DNA of 64,000 nucleotides, from contig CM041090.1 of the NCBI GenBank assembly GCA_023079485.1, positions 39,560,874 to 39,624,873 on the forward strand, written 5' to 3'. The notes beneath the pieces were generated by a model. The model was not told the DNA's origin, searched no databases, and worked only from the letters and a program-made list of their open reading frames with translations. The first letter of the stretch is position 1; each line of letters starts with the position of its first letter. Shown piece by piece: positions 11,741-24,224 of the stretch. Position numbers and translations under genes: made by a program. This stretch comes from Archilochus colubris. Lineage: Eukaryota > Chordata > Aves > Apodiformes > Trochilidae.

Positions 11741-13735
11741 TTCTTAGAGGGCAAAAAAAAAAGTAATTATAATAATAATAATTAAAAAAAAAAAAAATCA
11801 CACATCTCCACTCACTCCCCGGTAGCCCCAGCTTGTGTGGCTCTAGTCTGGCAGGGGCTGTACCTGCTCTGAAACGATTTCCAAATGGACCAGAAGAGAC
11901 TGGAAAGTTTGTTTTGTTTTGTTTAAAGCATTAAAAAAAAAATAAAATAAAAATCGAGTTCGGACAGCCGCAACAATTCTTTTCAGTCTTTTGGGTTTTG
12001 AGTTCTTTTTTTTTTTTTTTTTTTTTGGTTTTGGCTTTTTTTTGGCAACTTTTCTCCGAGCTGCAGAAGGCTGAAGGCAGAGGCAGCTGCAAAATGTGTG
12101 CAGGATTGCTCCAGGATAGAAGGTTCCCCCTTTTCCCCCCTCTCCGATCCAATCTTTGCAAGAGCCATTCCGACACATTGCTAAGCTAAAGGGAAAATTC
12201 TCTTTGATAAAGCGGTGTTCCCAGCTTCTGGGTTTTAAAACCTAAATCTATATTCAAATCTGGCTGAAGGTGTGTTCTGGGATTTATGAAAGCCTCTTAA
12301 AGGGGTAAATTTACCAAACCGTGACAAAATCATCACAATCTTACTTTAGACATCTGAAGTGGATGAGAATTTTAAAGAGACCCTTGTTTATTTAAGTAAC
12401 ACTGTCCATCTCTCCCACTTGTTTTATTGGCCGCGGGAATTATTCCCAACTTCTCAGGCCGGGGGAGGGCAGAGGGATGGGAAGGCTGGGATGGGATGTT
12501 CCTGCTGCTTCTGGCAGGCTGCAGGCAGGGCAGGGCAAAGCAGGGCAAAGCTCTGTCTGCCCGCTGCCCCACGGCCGGGAAGATGCAGGGATGGGAAGAG
12601 CTCGGCTGGGCTGTGCTTCCCAACCTGTTCTCCCGGTTACTTGCTTTCAGACACTCAATTTTATTTCTCTGCCTTGCCACAGCCCGGCTTCCTCCAGCCT
12701 CTAAACACCCCTTTCTTGCTCCTTATTTATTTATTTTCCCTCTTGTATTTTTTTTATTATTATTATTTCCCCCCCCCTTCCTTTTATTTTTTTTTTTTAA
12801 TTCTCCCCCTTTCACCCCCCCCCACCTTCCCCCCCCGCCCTTTTATTTTTAATCGATTTCGAAAATACCCTCCTGGTCAGGATACACGGGAAAGAATTAT
12901 CTCTCTCATTCTTCCAAGGTGGATTAAGGTTATTAAATAATATGTGGGGGCGGGAGACGATGGCAAAGGGGGAGGGGGTGGGTAGGAGGGGGAGGGAAGG
13001 GTTCAATCGGGATATTTATTCCTGGTGCTCTGCTAAAGGAGAGGCTGAGGGGTGGCATGGCCGTGCCGACATGCGGGGAGGTGAGAGGGAAGGATTTGTC
13101 CAACCCGGATCTCAGTGCAAGGGTTGCGGTGGAAGGATGCTGCAAAAAAAGAAGGGGGGGCTGCAGTCACCCCTGACTTTTCTCCCTTCCTCCCCCCCCA
13201 AAAAAACCCCACCCAAACCGAACAAAAAAACTACAAACAACTAAAATCCCAAAATAAAAAAACAAAACAAACCAAAACAACATAAAAAACACCACCAAAG
13301 TCTTCCATAAAAAGTCTCACGGCTCTTGGGGGAGGAAAAAAACCAACCCAACAAAAGAAAACTCCAAGAAGTTAAGGGGCTGGGGGTCCCTGGGGAGACG
13401 TGCGGGGGTACCAAGTGGGGGTACCCTCGGACAGCAACTTTCCGCGAAGTCGTCTGGCCAAAAAAAAAAAAAAAAAACCTAAAAAAGCGCCTGAAGTGGG
13501 AGCGGCTCCGGCGGGCAGGGCTGCTTCTGTTCGAGGGGTTATTTTGCTTGTTTGTTTGTTTATTTGTTTCATTTCCCCTCCTCTCCCCTCCCTCTTTCCC
13601 TTCTGCCCCCTCCTTCCTCCTCCTCCTCTCAAGGAGGAAAAGAAAACCAAAACCAAACCCACCCAAGCACCCATCCCATCCCCGAGCATCCCAAACCTGC
13701 TCCTGCAAACCTCCAGCCCGGGCTGCACCGATAGC
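11741..13735. other. Low-complexity upstream flank
   Basis: Contains ATA repeats and A-runs at 11750-11800, a T-run at 12007-12026, C- and T-runs at 12740-12850, and A- and AAAC-rich sequence at 13190-13300. The segment 12185-12440 is more complex and AT-rich. Long overlapping frames at 12359-12940 and 13241-13877 on both strands reflect biased composition and show no domain. No gene seen. Confidence 0.45.
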
Positions 13736-13870
13736 GCTAAAGTCCAAGGACAGCCACATTGAATCAGGCTCAGAGAAAGCCACAAAGAGGCGAATTAATT
13801 GCTATAACTTCATTAACATAGGTCACCCCATTAAAATGATCGAGCTGCCGCATTTTTTCCCCTATTGTCA
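13736..13870. promoter_or_regulatory. Candidate regulatory element 5.4 kb before the ATG
   Basis: A compact 130-bp island of complex sequence bounded by low-complexity DNA. It contains GAATTAATTG near 13791, CATTAACATA near 13811, a nuclear-receptor half-site AGGTCA at 13820-13825 and CCATTAAAATGATC near 13828. The dense homeodomain words plus AGGTCA suggest an enhancer. This is inference from motifs. Confidence 0.38.
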
Positions 13871-14589
13871 GAAGTGAGGGAAGTGTGTGAGCGCTCCCTC
13901 CCTTCGACCTCAGCCGCCTCCGTCCTCCTGCCTTTTTGCCAAAAAAAAAAAAAAGAAAAAAAGAAAGAAAAAGAAAAAAAAAAAAGCTTCGTTTTCGGGT
14001 TTCTCGTAACCCGGGAGAAGTTGCACGGGGACCAGAGGTGCGAGAGGTTCCTCTCCGTGCCTGTCCCCGGTGAGGCCGGCTGGGGTTTGCCTTCCTCGGC
14101 CCTCCCCTGAGTTTATTTCTATTAAAATATATCCGCATCCCTAGATGAAAATCCCACGCAGTGCCACTGCCTAAGTCCCATTCTATACCAGAATCCGTAG
14201 ATATCTTTAAAAAAATTAAATTAAAAGTATATTTGTAGCTGCTATCTCCCTAAGTGACTAAATTTCCCCTCGCCATTTGGCACCCTGGGAGGCGGAATGG
14301 AGGGTGTGGGACATGGGGGGACCCAGGTTGGGGGTACCCTGTCACCCCTCTGTCCAGGGGGTGTATAAGGAAGGGGGTTTCCCTCCTTTGCTCCTGCAGG
14401 TTTCCACTCCCCCAGGTCTGTGCTGCTCAGCCAAGAGCTTCTGGCAGACTCCTTCACCCCCCCCCCCCCTTCCCCGGCCTCTTTCCCAAATATTTACTTA
14501 TATATTTTAATATCTTTTGTTGTTGTTATTATCATGCTCCCCTCCAGCTTTTGCTGACACCCCCTTTCCTCTCCTTCCCCGGGCAAGAC
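13871..14589. other. Spacer upstream of OTX2 promoter
   Basis: An A-rich run at 13941-13985, a G-rich middle and a C-run at 14457-14470. AT-rich words at 14110-14240 may belong to the regulatory landscape. No gene is seen. Confidence 0.4.
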
Positions 14590-14960
14590 GCTAACGCCAT
14601 CGCCGCTTGTCCATCACGTTCATTTGTACAATGACTTCATAGGCTCCACTTCATAATGTATATTTTAAAACCGAGCAGGTTCTTTTAATGTATATTCTCG
14701 TGTCATTTCGGTGGCTGTTATTTCTCGCTTGATTGTCCCCCCGGTACAGCAGCGGCCTGTTTTTTCCTCCCCCTGTTGTGTGTTTTTATTATTTTCCCCC
14801 TGGCTTAGATGTGTCAATCACTCTCTCCCTGCCATTGGTTGGAGAGTTTGCGTCAAAAAGTTGCCAGAGAGGCTCTTTCTCAGCAAAGCTCCCCGAGAGA
14901 GGTAGAGACCTCAGCTCCAACGCACCCTGCCACTATTATTAAAAATAAAATCACTTGACC
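14590..14960 (+). promoter_or_regulatory. OTX2: Probable OTX2 promoter region
   Basis: Complex sequence directly upstream of a candidate non-coding first exon. It has an inverted CCAAT box (CCATTGG) at 14832-14838, TCAATCA at 14814-14820, and AT-rich TTCATAATG and TTTTAATG words at 14649-14690. No clear TATA box is placed; ATTAAAAATAAAATCA at 14938-14953 is the nearest AT-rich element. Vertebrate OTX2 is known to use more than one promoter with non-coding first exons, which fits. Start sites would need 5'-end transcript data. Confidence 0.42.
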
Positions 14961-15293
14961 AGCTCCGGCACCGGCCAGCTCTGTATGTACCGAGCCCAGA
15001 CCTTAAGAATCCCTGCATCCCTCTCCTGCACCGTCCCCTCCCCTTTCTTCCCCATTTATTCTTCTTTTTCAAACATTTTTTCTCTTCCCCCCCCACTCCT
15101 CCCTCATTCCCCCCCTCCCCTTCCCACCCCCCACCCCGATGTCGTGGGCATGTGCATGCGGCGAGCTCTCTAACCTCCCGCTTTGTGCTTTCTCTCCCTG
15201 CTCAGCCCGACCCCTGAATTTGGCGAAGGATCCGGGCAGCAGGTTTCACCCCTCGCCCCCCAGCCCTGCCCGAGGCTCCGGCGAGGCTCGCAG
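14961..15293 (+). other. OTX2: Candidate OTX2 non-coding first exon
   Basis: The 3' edge is defined by GCTCGCAG followed by GTGAGTC at 15294, a consensus donor. The downstream acceptor at 19051/19052 has a long pyrimidine tract, giving a 3,758-bp 5' UTR intron, a plausible layout for OTX2. The 5' edge is a guess. The open frames in it (14955-15173, 15183-15383) are not supported as coding. An unspliced or differently spliced leader remains possible. Confidence 0.42.
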
Positions 15294-15849
15294 GTGAGTC
15301 CGACCCCTTCGTTTCATCCTTCCTTGGTGTGTGTGTGTGTGGTGGGGGGGAGAAAGACACACGCATCTCTTGGTGGGCAGTAAGGCAGGGGAAAGGGGAA
15401 TTAAAATTTTAATTTAATTTATTTATTTAAAAAAACAACAAAAAACAAGTGCGGTGTGGTGGAAGGAGTTGGGGGGGGAACACTGTGCTGGTAGCGGTGA
15501 GCCGGACGGGAGCATCCCCCGAGGGGAGCATCCCTGGACGAGGTGAGGGGCTGCCCGGGGGGGAGGCCGGGCCGGGCCGGGCAGAAGAGGAGGAAGGAGG
15601 CAGCTCCGGCCCCTCGGTCCTTGGAGGGGACCAGAAGGGAGCTTCTGGATGGATAAAAAGGCAAAGGACCAAATTCGAGAAACGGGGAAGCGATTCCCAC
15701 CGCCCCGGGTCCCCTCGCTGCCGCGGCCGGAGGTCGGGCGCGGAGCCGGCTCGCTCCTCCGCAGGCAGGCGCGGTTCTTCACCGCGTTTTCGTTGGGTGG
15801 ATGATTTTTATTTTTTCCTCTCCCCACCCTGCCCTCTCTTCCGCCTGAT

Positions 15850-16420
15850 CCTTTGACTTTAGTTATTCCCGGGCTTCAAGGTAGACTTTTACAATTAGAA
15901 ATAATCAGGAAGGAATTTCTCCCTTCTCTCGGCTCCTGCCCGAGACCTTCATCCTCCTCTTCATCCTCGCTATGTGAAGACTGAGCAAACTAATTTTCCA
16001 AAGGTGTCTTTGAGAAAGTCGCTGACAATCGGGCTGGAAATAGCAGGGAGATAAATTTTCAAGGCGTTTTTGGGGCCAGAGCTTCATGTCTCGGCACTGG
16101 GTGAAACGGATGGCGAGAATGGCATCCAGGTTGGAGAGTGGCTGGAGCCGGTTTCCACCTTCCTTACTTTTTATTATTGTTGTTGTTGTTATTATTATGA
16201 TCAGTAGTAATAATTTGAAAATTTATTTTACCGTGGAAAAGCTTTTCTCAAAGACACCGGGCGGGTATAACGCGCACCGTATTGACAAAGAGAAAGTCGG
16301 GAAAGTCTTTGTGCACCGACACAAGTTTCTTTAGAGCTAAAAGCCCACTTCGGTGCAGAGATTTATTTAGACTCCGGCTCTTCCGAGAAGCTGAGCTGTA
16401 TTAGTTATTTGGAAAAATGA
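15850..16420. promoter_or_regulatory. Intronic candidate enhancer with inverted TCF-like sites
   Basis: AT-rich complex block in an otherwise GC-rich intron. A perfect 15-bp inverted pair, GGTGTCTTTGAGAAA at 16003-16017 and TTTCTCAAAGACACC at 16244-16258, puts a TCAAAG/CTTTGA core (TCF/LEF-like) on both sides of a 226-bp centre. The centre holds homopolymer-like ATT and TGT repeats (16170-16200) and homeodomain words. WNT input to OTX2 is well known in head patterning, but this element as its target is inference. Confidence 0.42.
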
Positions 16421-17129
16421 AATTTCAGATTTTTTTTAATATTAAAAAACAAAGAGAAGAAAGAAAAAAAGAAAGTGAAAAAAAAAAAAAGAAAAGGAAA
16501 GAAGCTTTTAAAATATGCGGTAGAGTGGCGGTGGGGAGGCAGAGTTGGGTAAAACGGCTCCGCGGCAGCGGTGGCTGCTGCCCGAACCGGGCTCCGCCGC
16601 TCCCAGCCGGCCTTTTCGTTTGCCCGAGCTCGAGAGGAGCCGTCGGCCGCGGAGCTGCGCGCAGGTTTGGGGAGAAACGGAGGGTCCTGCACAGCAAAGC
16701 GAGTGGCCGGACCATCCCCGCCGGCTGGGCACCGAGGGATAATTTCTATGTTGGGAAATAACAACCCAAACCTTCCCTCCTTGGGGGGAAAAAAAAAATT
16801 TTAAAAATAATAATAAATTAAGAAATGCGGTGGAGCGCGGTGCGGGCTGGGAACCGAGCTCTCGTTTGTGAAACAAAACAAAAAATTCCCATTTCTATCT
16901 TGGCACCTTCCTCACCTCAGCAGGAGCCTTTCCGCGTTGCTCCGCGAACCCCCCCCAACCCACTATCTCAAGCCCACCCGCGTCCCCCCGCAGAGCGGCC
17001 AAGGGCAGAGCCGCAGCCTGCGCGCCCGGGCGCGGATCTCTGCCTTGCATTAATCAGCCCGGGCGATCAGCGGAGCTGGGGCCGGTGGCCCGTAATTAGG
17101 GAGCGTGTGCCGCCCGGATTATCTCGTTA

Positions 17130-17170
17130 GTTTATCAAGAAAACATTTATTATAATTAATTCTCGGACGG
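17130..17170. promoter_or_regulatory. TAAT-rich intronic site cluster
   Basis: Within about 40 bp: CGTTAGTTTATC, ATTATAATTAATT and, just beyond, GTAATTATTATTG. Several homeodomain-type cores overlap in a locally AT-rich pocket inside CpG-rich DNA; a CGTAATTAG word also lies at about 17090. Candidate binding cluster only. Confidence 0.28.
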
Positions 17171-18219
17171 GGTAATTATTATTGAGCGAGGGCAGAGCAA
17201 CTGGTAGCCAGGATCTTTACGAAGCGTGTGTCTGTGTGTAGGAGGGAGAGGAAGGGGGGGTGGGTGTTGGGGAGGGGGAAAGGTGACAGATTGCGGAGCG
17301 GAGCCGTTGCTCCGCGGGCTGCGGGGCGGCTCCGGGATGCGCGGCCGCGGGCAAGAAGCTCCGCGGGCGGCCGCGCTGGGCTGGCGCCTCGGCGTGATGC
17401 CGCCGGGTGTAACAGAGAGGGTTTTTTTAATTATTGTTTTGGTTTGTTTTTTTTCTGTGTGGGTTTGTGTGTGTGTTTGGGGGTTTTGTTTTGTTTGTTT
17501 GCTCGTTATTAAACGTGCGGCAAACCGAGTTTTGGTCTCCCGCGCATCCTGCGCTGGTGAATAAATTGGCGGCCGAAACCACTCCGGGGCGAAGCAAGGC
17601 TTCCCCCTCCTCAAAGCTGCCCCTCTCCAGTTTCCCCCCAGTCCACGCCGGGTTGAGGGGAGGTTAAAAGTGGGGCCAAAACCTCCATGTCCCCCGCGCT
17701 AGATGCGCTCAAGGTATCTGAGGGCGGCAAAGTGTTTTCCCCGAAGGGAAAAGGGGAAACTCCGCACGGCGCATAACGGGCACCGACGGGGGGAAGAGGG
17801 GCTTGGGGGGTCCCCCAGGAACCCCCTCCCCACCCCGACAGTCCGGAGCCCTTACTGGGGTGGGGAGCAGCTCTGCTCCCGTGTGCGCTTGTTAACTAAA
17901 ACACGGAGTTTTGGGGGCAGAAAGTTGTGCTGGAGTTCGCTTTTCCCATGGCCGCCGGAGGGGATGGAAGGAAGAGTGAGATTTTGCCCTAAAAGACAAA
18001 AAAAAAAAAAAAAAAATATTCCAAGGGGAAACAATCTTAACCCTTTCAAGAATTGACTGGCCTCTTGTCGGCCATTTTTTGGCAGAGAGTGTGTTTGGGT
18101 CCCGTGTCCCCACCCTCGCCCCCAGCCCCGCCGGGGACCCGGGGGAGCCGGAGCGGGGCCTGGGGGAGCCACTCGCCCTCCCGGGCCGTCCCGGGGCCGC
18201 TCCCCACCGAGGTGTTTGT

Positions 18220-18360
18220 TTAGCTTCAGCTTCATCGTCAAGAGTTTTCTTGAAAGCCTAATAAATCTGTTACTTGCCTCCAAATCTAATTACCCGGAGT
18301 ACTAATTAGGTGCAAATGGCCGGTGGAAATTACGGCAGACGTGGACTGATGGCTGCAGAG
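18220..18360. promoter_or_regulatory. Intronic element with TAATTA dyad
   Basis: CTAATTA at 18286-18292 and TAATTAG at 18303-18309 form a 7-bp dyad separated by ten bases, suitable for two homeodomain monomers facing each other. The sequence on both sides (TTCATCGTCAAGAG, CCTAATAAATCTG, GGTGCAAATGGCC) is complex and not repetitive. It lies 0.85 kb before the coding start. Confidence 0.4.
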
Positions 18361-18559
18361 CAGAAAAGTTTTGCTCTTCCCGAGCGGGCATTTGAGCTCT
18401 GAAATGCAGCAAAGTCGAGGGGGAAGGGGAAAAGGAGTGTGAGTGAGTGTTGTGTAGGGGGGGGGGAAGGTTTGAATGTTGCCCGAACCTGGGATAATTA
18501 AAGTCCTTGCAAAAGACTAGGGGAGAGATAGGTTTCTTGAATTGTTTCTTTGTTTCTCA

Positions 18560-18700
18560 CCCTTGGGCTTTGTTATCTGCATTATTTATTTAGCCGAGGG
18601 GTTCTTTGTGTCTGCCAATGGCCCCAATCAAGTTTTGCTTGAGACAATTAGCCAGTGCCCGGCCGGGAATCCTATGCAAATGCCCCGGGCTGCCGTACAA
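18560..18700 (+). promoter_or_regulatory. OTX2: CCAAT/CCAAT/octamer module, possible proximal promoter
   Basis: CCAATGG at 18615-18621 and CCAATCA at 18624-18630 are two CCAAT boxes in the same direction, 9 bp apart. A perfect octamer ATGCAAAT at 18674-18681 (POU factor site) follows, with a SOX-like GACAAT at 18642. The spacing is promoter-like and the block is about 500 bp before the coding start, so a proximal start near 18.7-18.9 kb is possible. POU and SOX input to OTX2 is known in general; its location here is inferred. Confidence 0.42.
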
Positions 18701-19006
18701 TGCGGGCAGTTGAAGGCATGGGGGGGTTTTGTTCGGGCAGTAATTACTGGCTGCGATGTGCCCCGTCCCTCCTCTCCTCTCAACCAACCTCCCCCCTCCC
18801 CCTTTTTTTGGTTTTTTTTTTGTTTTGTTTTTGTTTTTTGGGGGAGGGGGGAGCGGAGGGGAGGAAGATGCGTTTATCTAGTCAGTCTCTCCCAGCTCCC
18901 AAACCTGGCTGCGGTCCGGCTTTACGAGCTGGAGGATTTTAAGGAGAAAAAGCAGCGGGGAAAAAAGCTGGGAAGGGGGAAGGCGTGAAGCAGCAAACTG
19001 GCCTGA

Positions 19007-21901
<2,895 letters not shown>

Positions 21902-22132
21902 AGAACCTTGGTGGTAAAAGGAGAGAAATCCACAATGAGAACGAACAGGCTGGGCTGAACGCTCCAGTTTTAGTCAGGTCTTGGTTAAATTAAAGAGAAA
22001 AATAACTCCACGGACAAACAAAATGAACAAAAACAACAACAAAAAAACACGACAGCGACAAGAGGGGGGACAGTGGTGTTGGTGTGATCCCGTTCGGACT
22101 CATCTCCTGCTCAGACGCTCTGGAAAAGGAAT

Positions 22133-22138
22133 AATAAA
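22133..22138 (+). terminator. OTX2: Possible proximal poly(A) signal AATAAA
   Basis: Canonical hexamer 232 bases after the stop codon. The downstream 40 bases are not clearly GT-rich, so its use is uncertain. Confidence 0.35.
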
Positions 22139-23327
22139 GAGGACAAATGGAGGAGGAAGGCCTTAAATGGACAGATCATCTAGTGAGCAGAAAACAGGCA
22201 GACCCATCTGTGTTCTTTCTAGTTTTAGGCAATCGTTGGGTTTCTTTGTTTGGAAGAGGTGGGAAATCATCCCACCTCCTGGCCAGTTTAAAAAAAAAAA
22301 AAAAAAAAAAAGTCAAAAAAAGTAAAAAAAAGAAAAAAAAAGGGTCTAGGTTTTTATTTCTTTTTTTTTCCCCCTTTTATTTTATTTTTTTTTTGTGTGT
22401 GCGTGTGTGTGAGTGGAAAGATCCTTCACCCAGAGGTTTCCAATGTGTTAGCCAACCCTTGGTTAAACTATTTGCAATGGACAGCATCTTCTCTTTTTCT
22501 CCCTCCCCTCTTTCTTTCTCTCTCTTGTTCTCGAGCTCATCCAACTGTTTCATGCCCAACTTTCTCAAGTTGGCACCCGGAGAACTTGGTTCAGGGCTGT
22601 GTGGGTTGTGTGACTGATTGTCCTAGCTGCACTACTTTATTTAAAGATAAGAAAAAAAAAAAAAGATAATGTTCATAAGGAGTCAATATGTAGTTTTTAA
22701 GAGACAATCAGTGTGTGTCTTATATAAATGGTACATCTGTGGTTTTTAATCTGTGCTAGACTTCAAAACTGTGATCTCCTGTATTGTATGCAACTATGAA
22801 CTCTGCACCAGCAGGAGTTCTGCTGTGATTTAAATAGGTTATAATTATAAGTGAAATTCAGAGCAACTGAGTTACCTATTATCATCTTTTAAAAAATAAT
22901 TTTAAAAAAATATATTAAAAAAAAAAAGAAAGAAAAGAAAAACACACAAAAAAAAAACCCGATCGCCTTTCACCCGAGGTGAACTGCACTGAAACTTTTT
23001 ACAACAAACTCTCTCTGAATGGAAGAGAAAAGACTGGAAAAAAAAAATAAAATCAAAACCAAACAAAACCAAACCCCATCCGAGGACATAAAACTCCTCT
23101 GGCTCTCACCTGCTGCTGGCCATACTGGCAGTCCCCATCAAACCCAACAGGACTTTGGGCAGTTGCTCTGACCTGGATGAATTTAAACGGAGAATTCATT
23201 GTCGTTTATGCTTGCAGATGTTAACTGAAAAAAAAAGAAAAAAAAAAAAAAGAAAAAAAAGATATATATGCATAAACCTTTTTTTTTTTTTTTTTTTTTT
23301 CTGGATTTGGCAGATATGTATAATTAT

Positions 23328-23333
23328 ATTAAA
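23328..23333 (+). terminator. OTX2: Probable distal poly(A) signal ATTAAA
   Basis: ATTAAA, the commonest variant signal, in GTATAATTATATTAAAATGG. It is followed within 15-35 bases by a GT-rich element (GATGGTTGTCTTCC at about 23351), as expected for cleavage near 23345-23355. Immediately upstream is the T-run of the 3' UTR. Confidence 0.6.
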
Positions 23334-23355
23334 ATGGTTCTAGCACACTTGATGG

Positions 23356-24170
23356 TTGTCTTCCATTTTAATCCCATCCGGCGAGCCAGGGAGAAGGGCG
23401 ATGCCGTCTGCCGCAGGGATTTCTCGGTGGCAGCCAGGAGCAGGAGGGTCTGGCTGCTGCTTCTCTAGGGCTGAGACAAAAGGGGTTGTGCTGGCAGCTC
23501 CCTGAGGTGAAGGAAGCAAAGTGAAGAGGGGGGAATTATTTTAATTTGTTTTAATTTTATTTTAGTTTAAGCGGAAAACTAAAAAAAAACCCCAAACCCG
23601 TCATCCAATAGACCTTGGATAACGTGACTTTCCCCTCACAGCTTTCCCAAATCTCTTTGTGGGGAGGGATGTGTTTGCTCCATATCCTCCTGGGAGGTGT
23701 GAGTCCCTCCTTGCTTTTGGGGAGAGCCCTAAACTTTCCAGGATGAACTGGAGAGGAGCAATGAGGACCTGGGAGCCATCAGGCAGGATCATCCATGCGG
23801 AGGTGCTGGGGATGGAGAGGGGCAAGTTTTGAGGCTACAGTTCCATAAGTTGAAGCCACAGCTCCCTATGGTGCAGGATCAGGCCCATCCCAAGAATTCC
23901 CACTCATCCTGTCCTTTTTTTTCCCCCTCTCCTTCCCACATGTGTGGCTGGGGTCACTTGGACTCTGGATTTAACACAGCAAAAAATAAATGAGCCTCTG
24001 AAGCAGAAAGAAAGGCTGAAAAAACCAAAACTCACCTGCCACCATCCTGCTCGCTGTCACCAGCTGTCCCCTCATGGCTTGTCACCAGGGACCTCCTGCT
24101 TTCCAGTCACCTGGGGCCACCATCACCCTGCTGTGGTCCTGGGGAGCAGGAATGCCACCGTGGTGCCTTT
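23356..24170. other. Immediate downstream flank of OTX2
   Basis: Mixed sequence with no gene, including a TTTTAATTT-rich part near 23540. No CR1 or other element recognised. Confidence 0.4.
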
Positions 24171-24224
24171 CCATCCATCCATCCATCCATCCATCCATCC
24201 ATCCATCCATCCATCCATCCATCC
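24170..24224 (+). repeat. (ATCC)n microsatellite, about 13.5 units
   Basis: Perfect tandem CATC/ATCC tetranucleotides over 54 bp. It probably varies in length between individuals. Confidence 0.97.

Larger units (their letters stand above)
21902..23355 (+). other. OTX2: OTX2 3' UTR
   Basis: About 1.45 kb from the stop codon to the inferred cleavage site. The part at 22665-22885 is complex AT-rich sequence that looks like the conserved OTX2 3' UTR. It is broken by many homopolymer runs: A-rich at 22289-22341, T-rich at 22349-22395, A-rich at 22880-22960, 23039-23070 and 23228-23262, and T-rich at 23279-23300. An early AATAAA occurs at 22133-22138 and could give a short form. Frames within are not genes. 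Confidence 0.75.

Noticed and set aside
13241..13877. Overlapping frames of 120-183 codons on both strands
   Set aside because: Driven by A-, C- and T-runs; products are Phe/Lys/Pro-rich with no family features.
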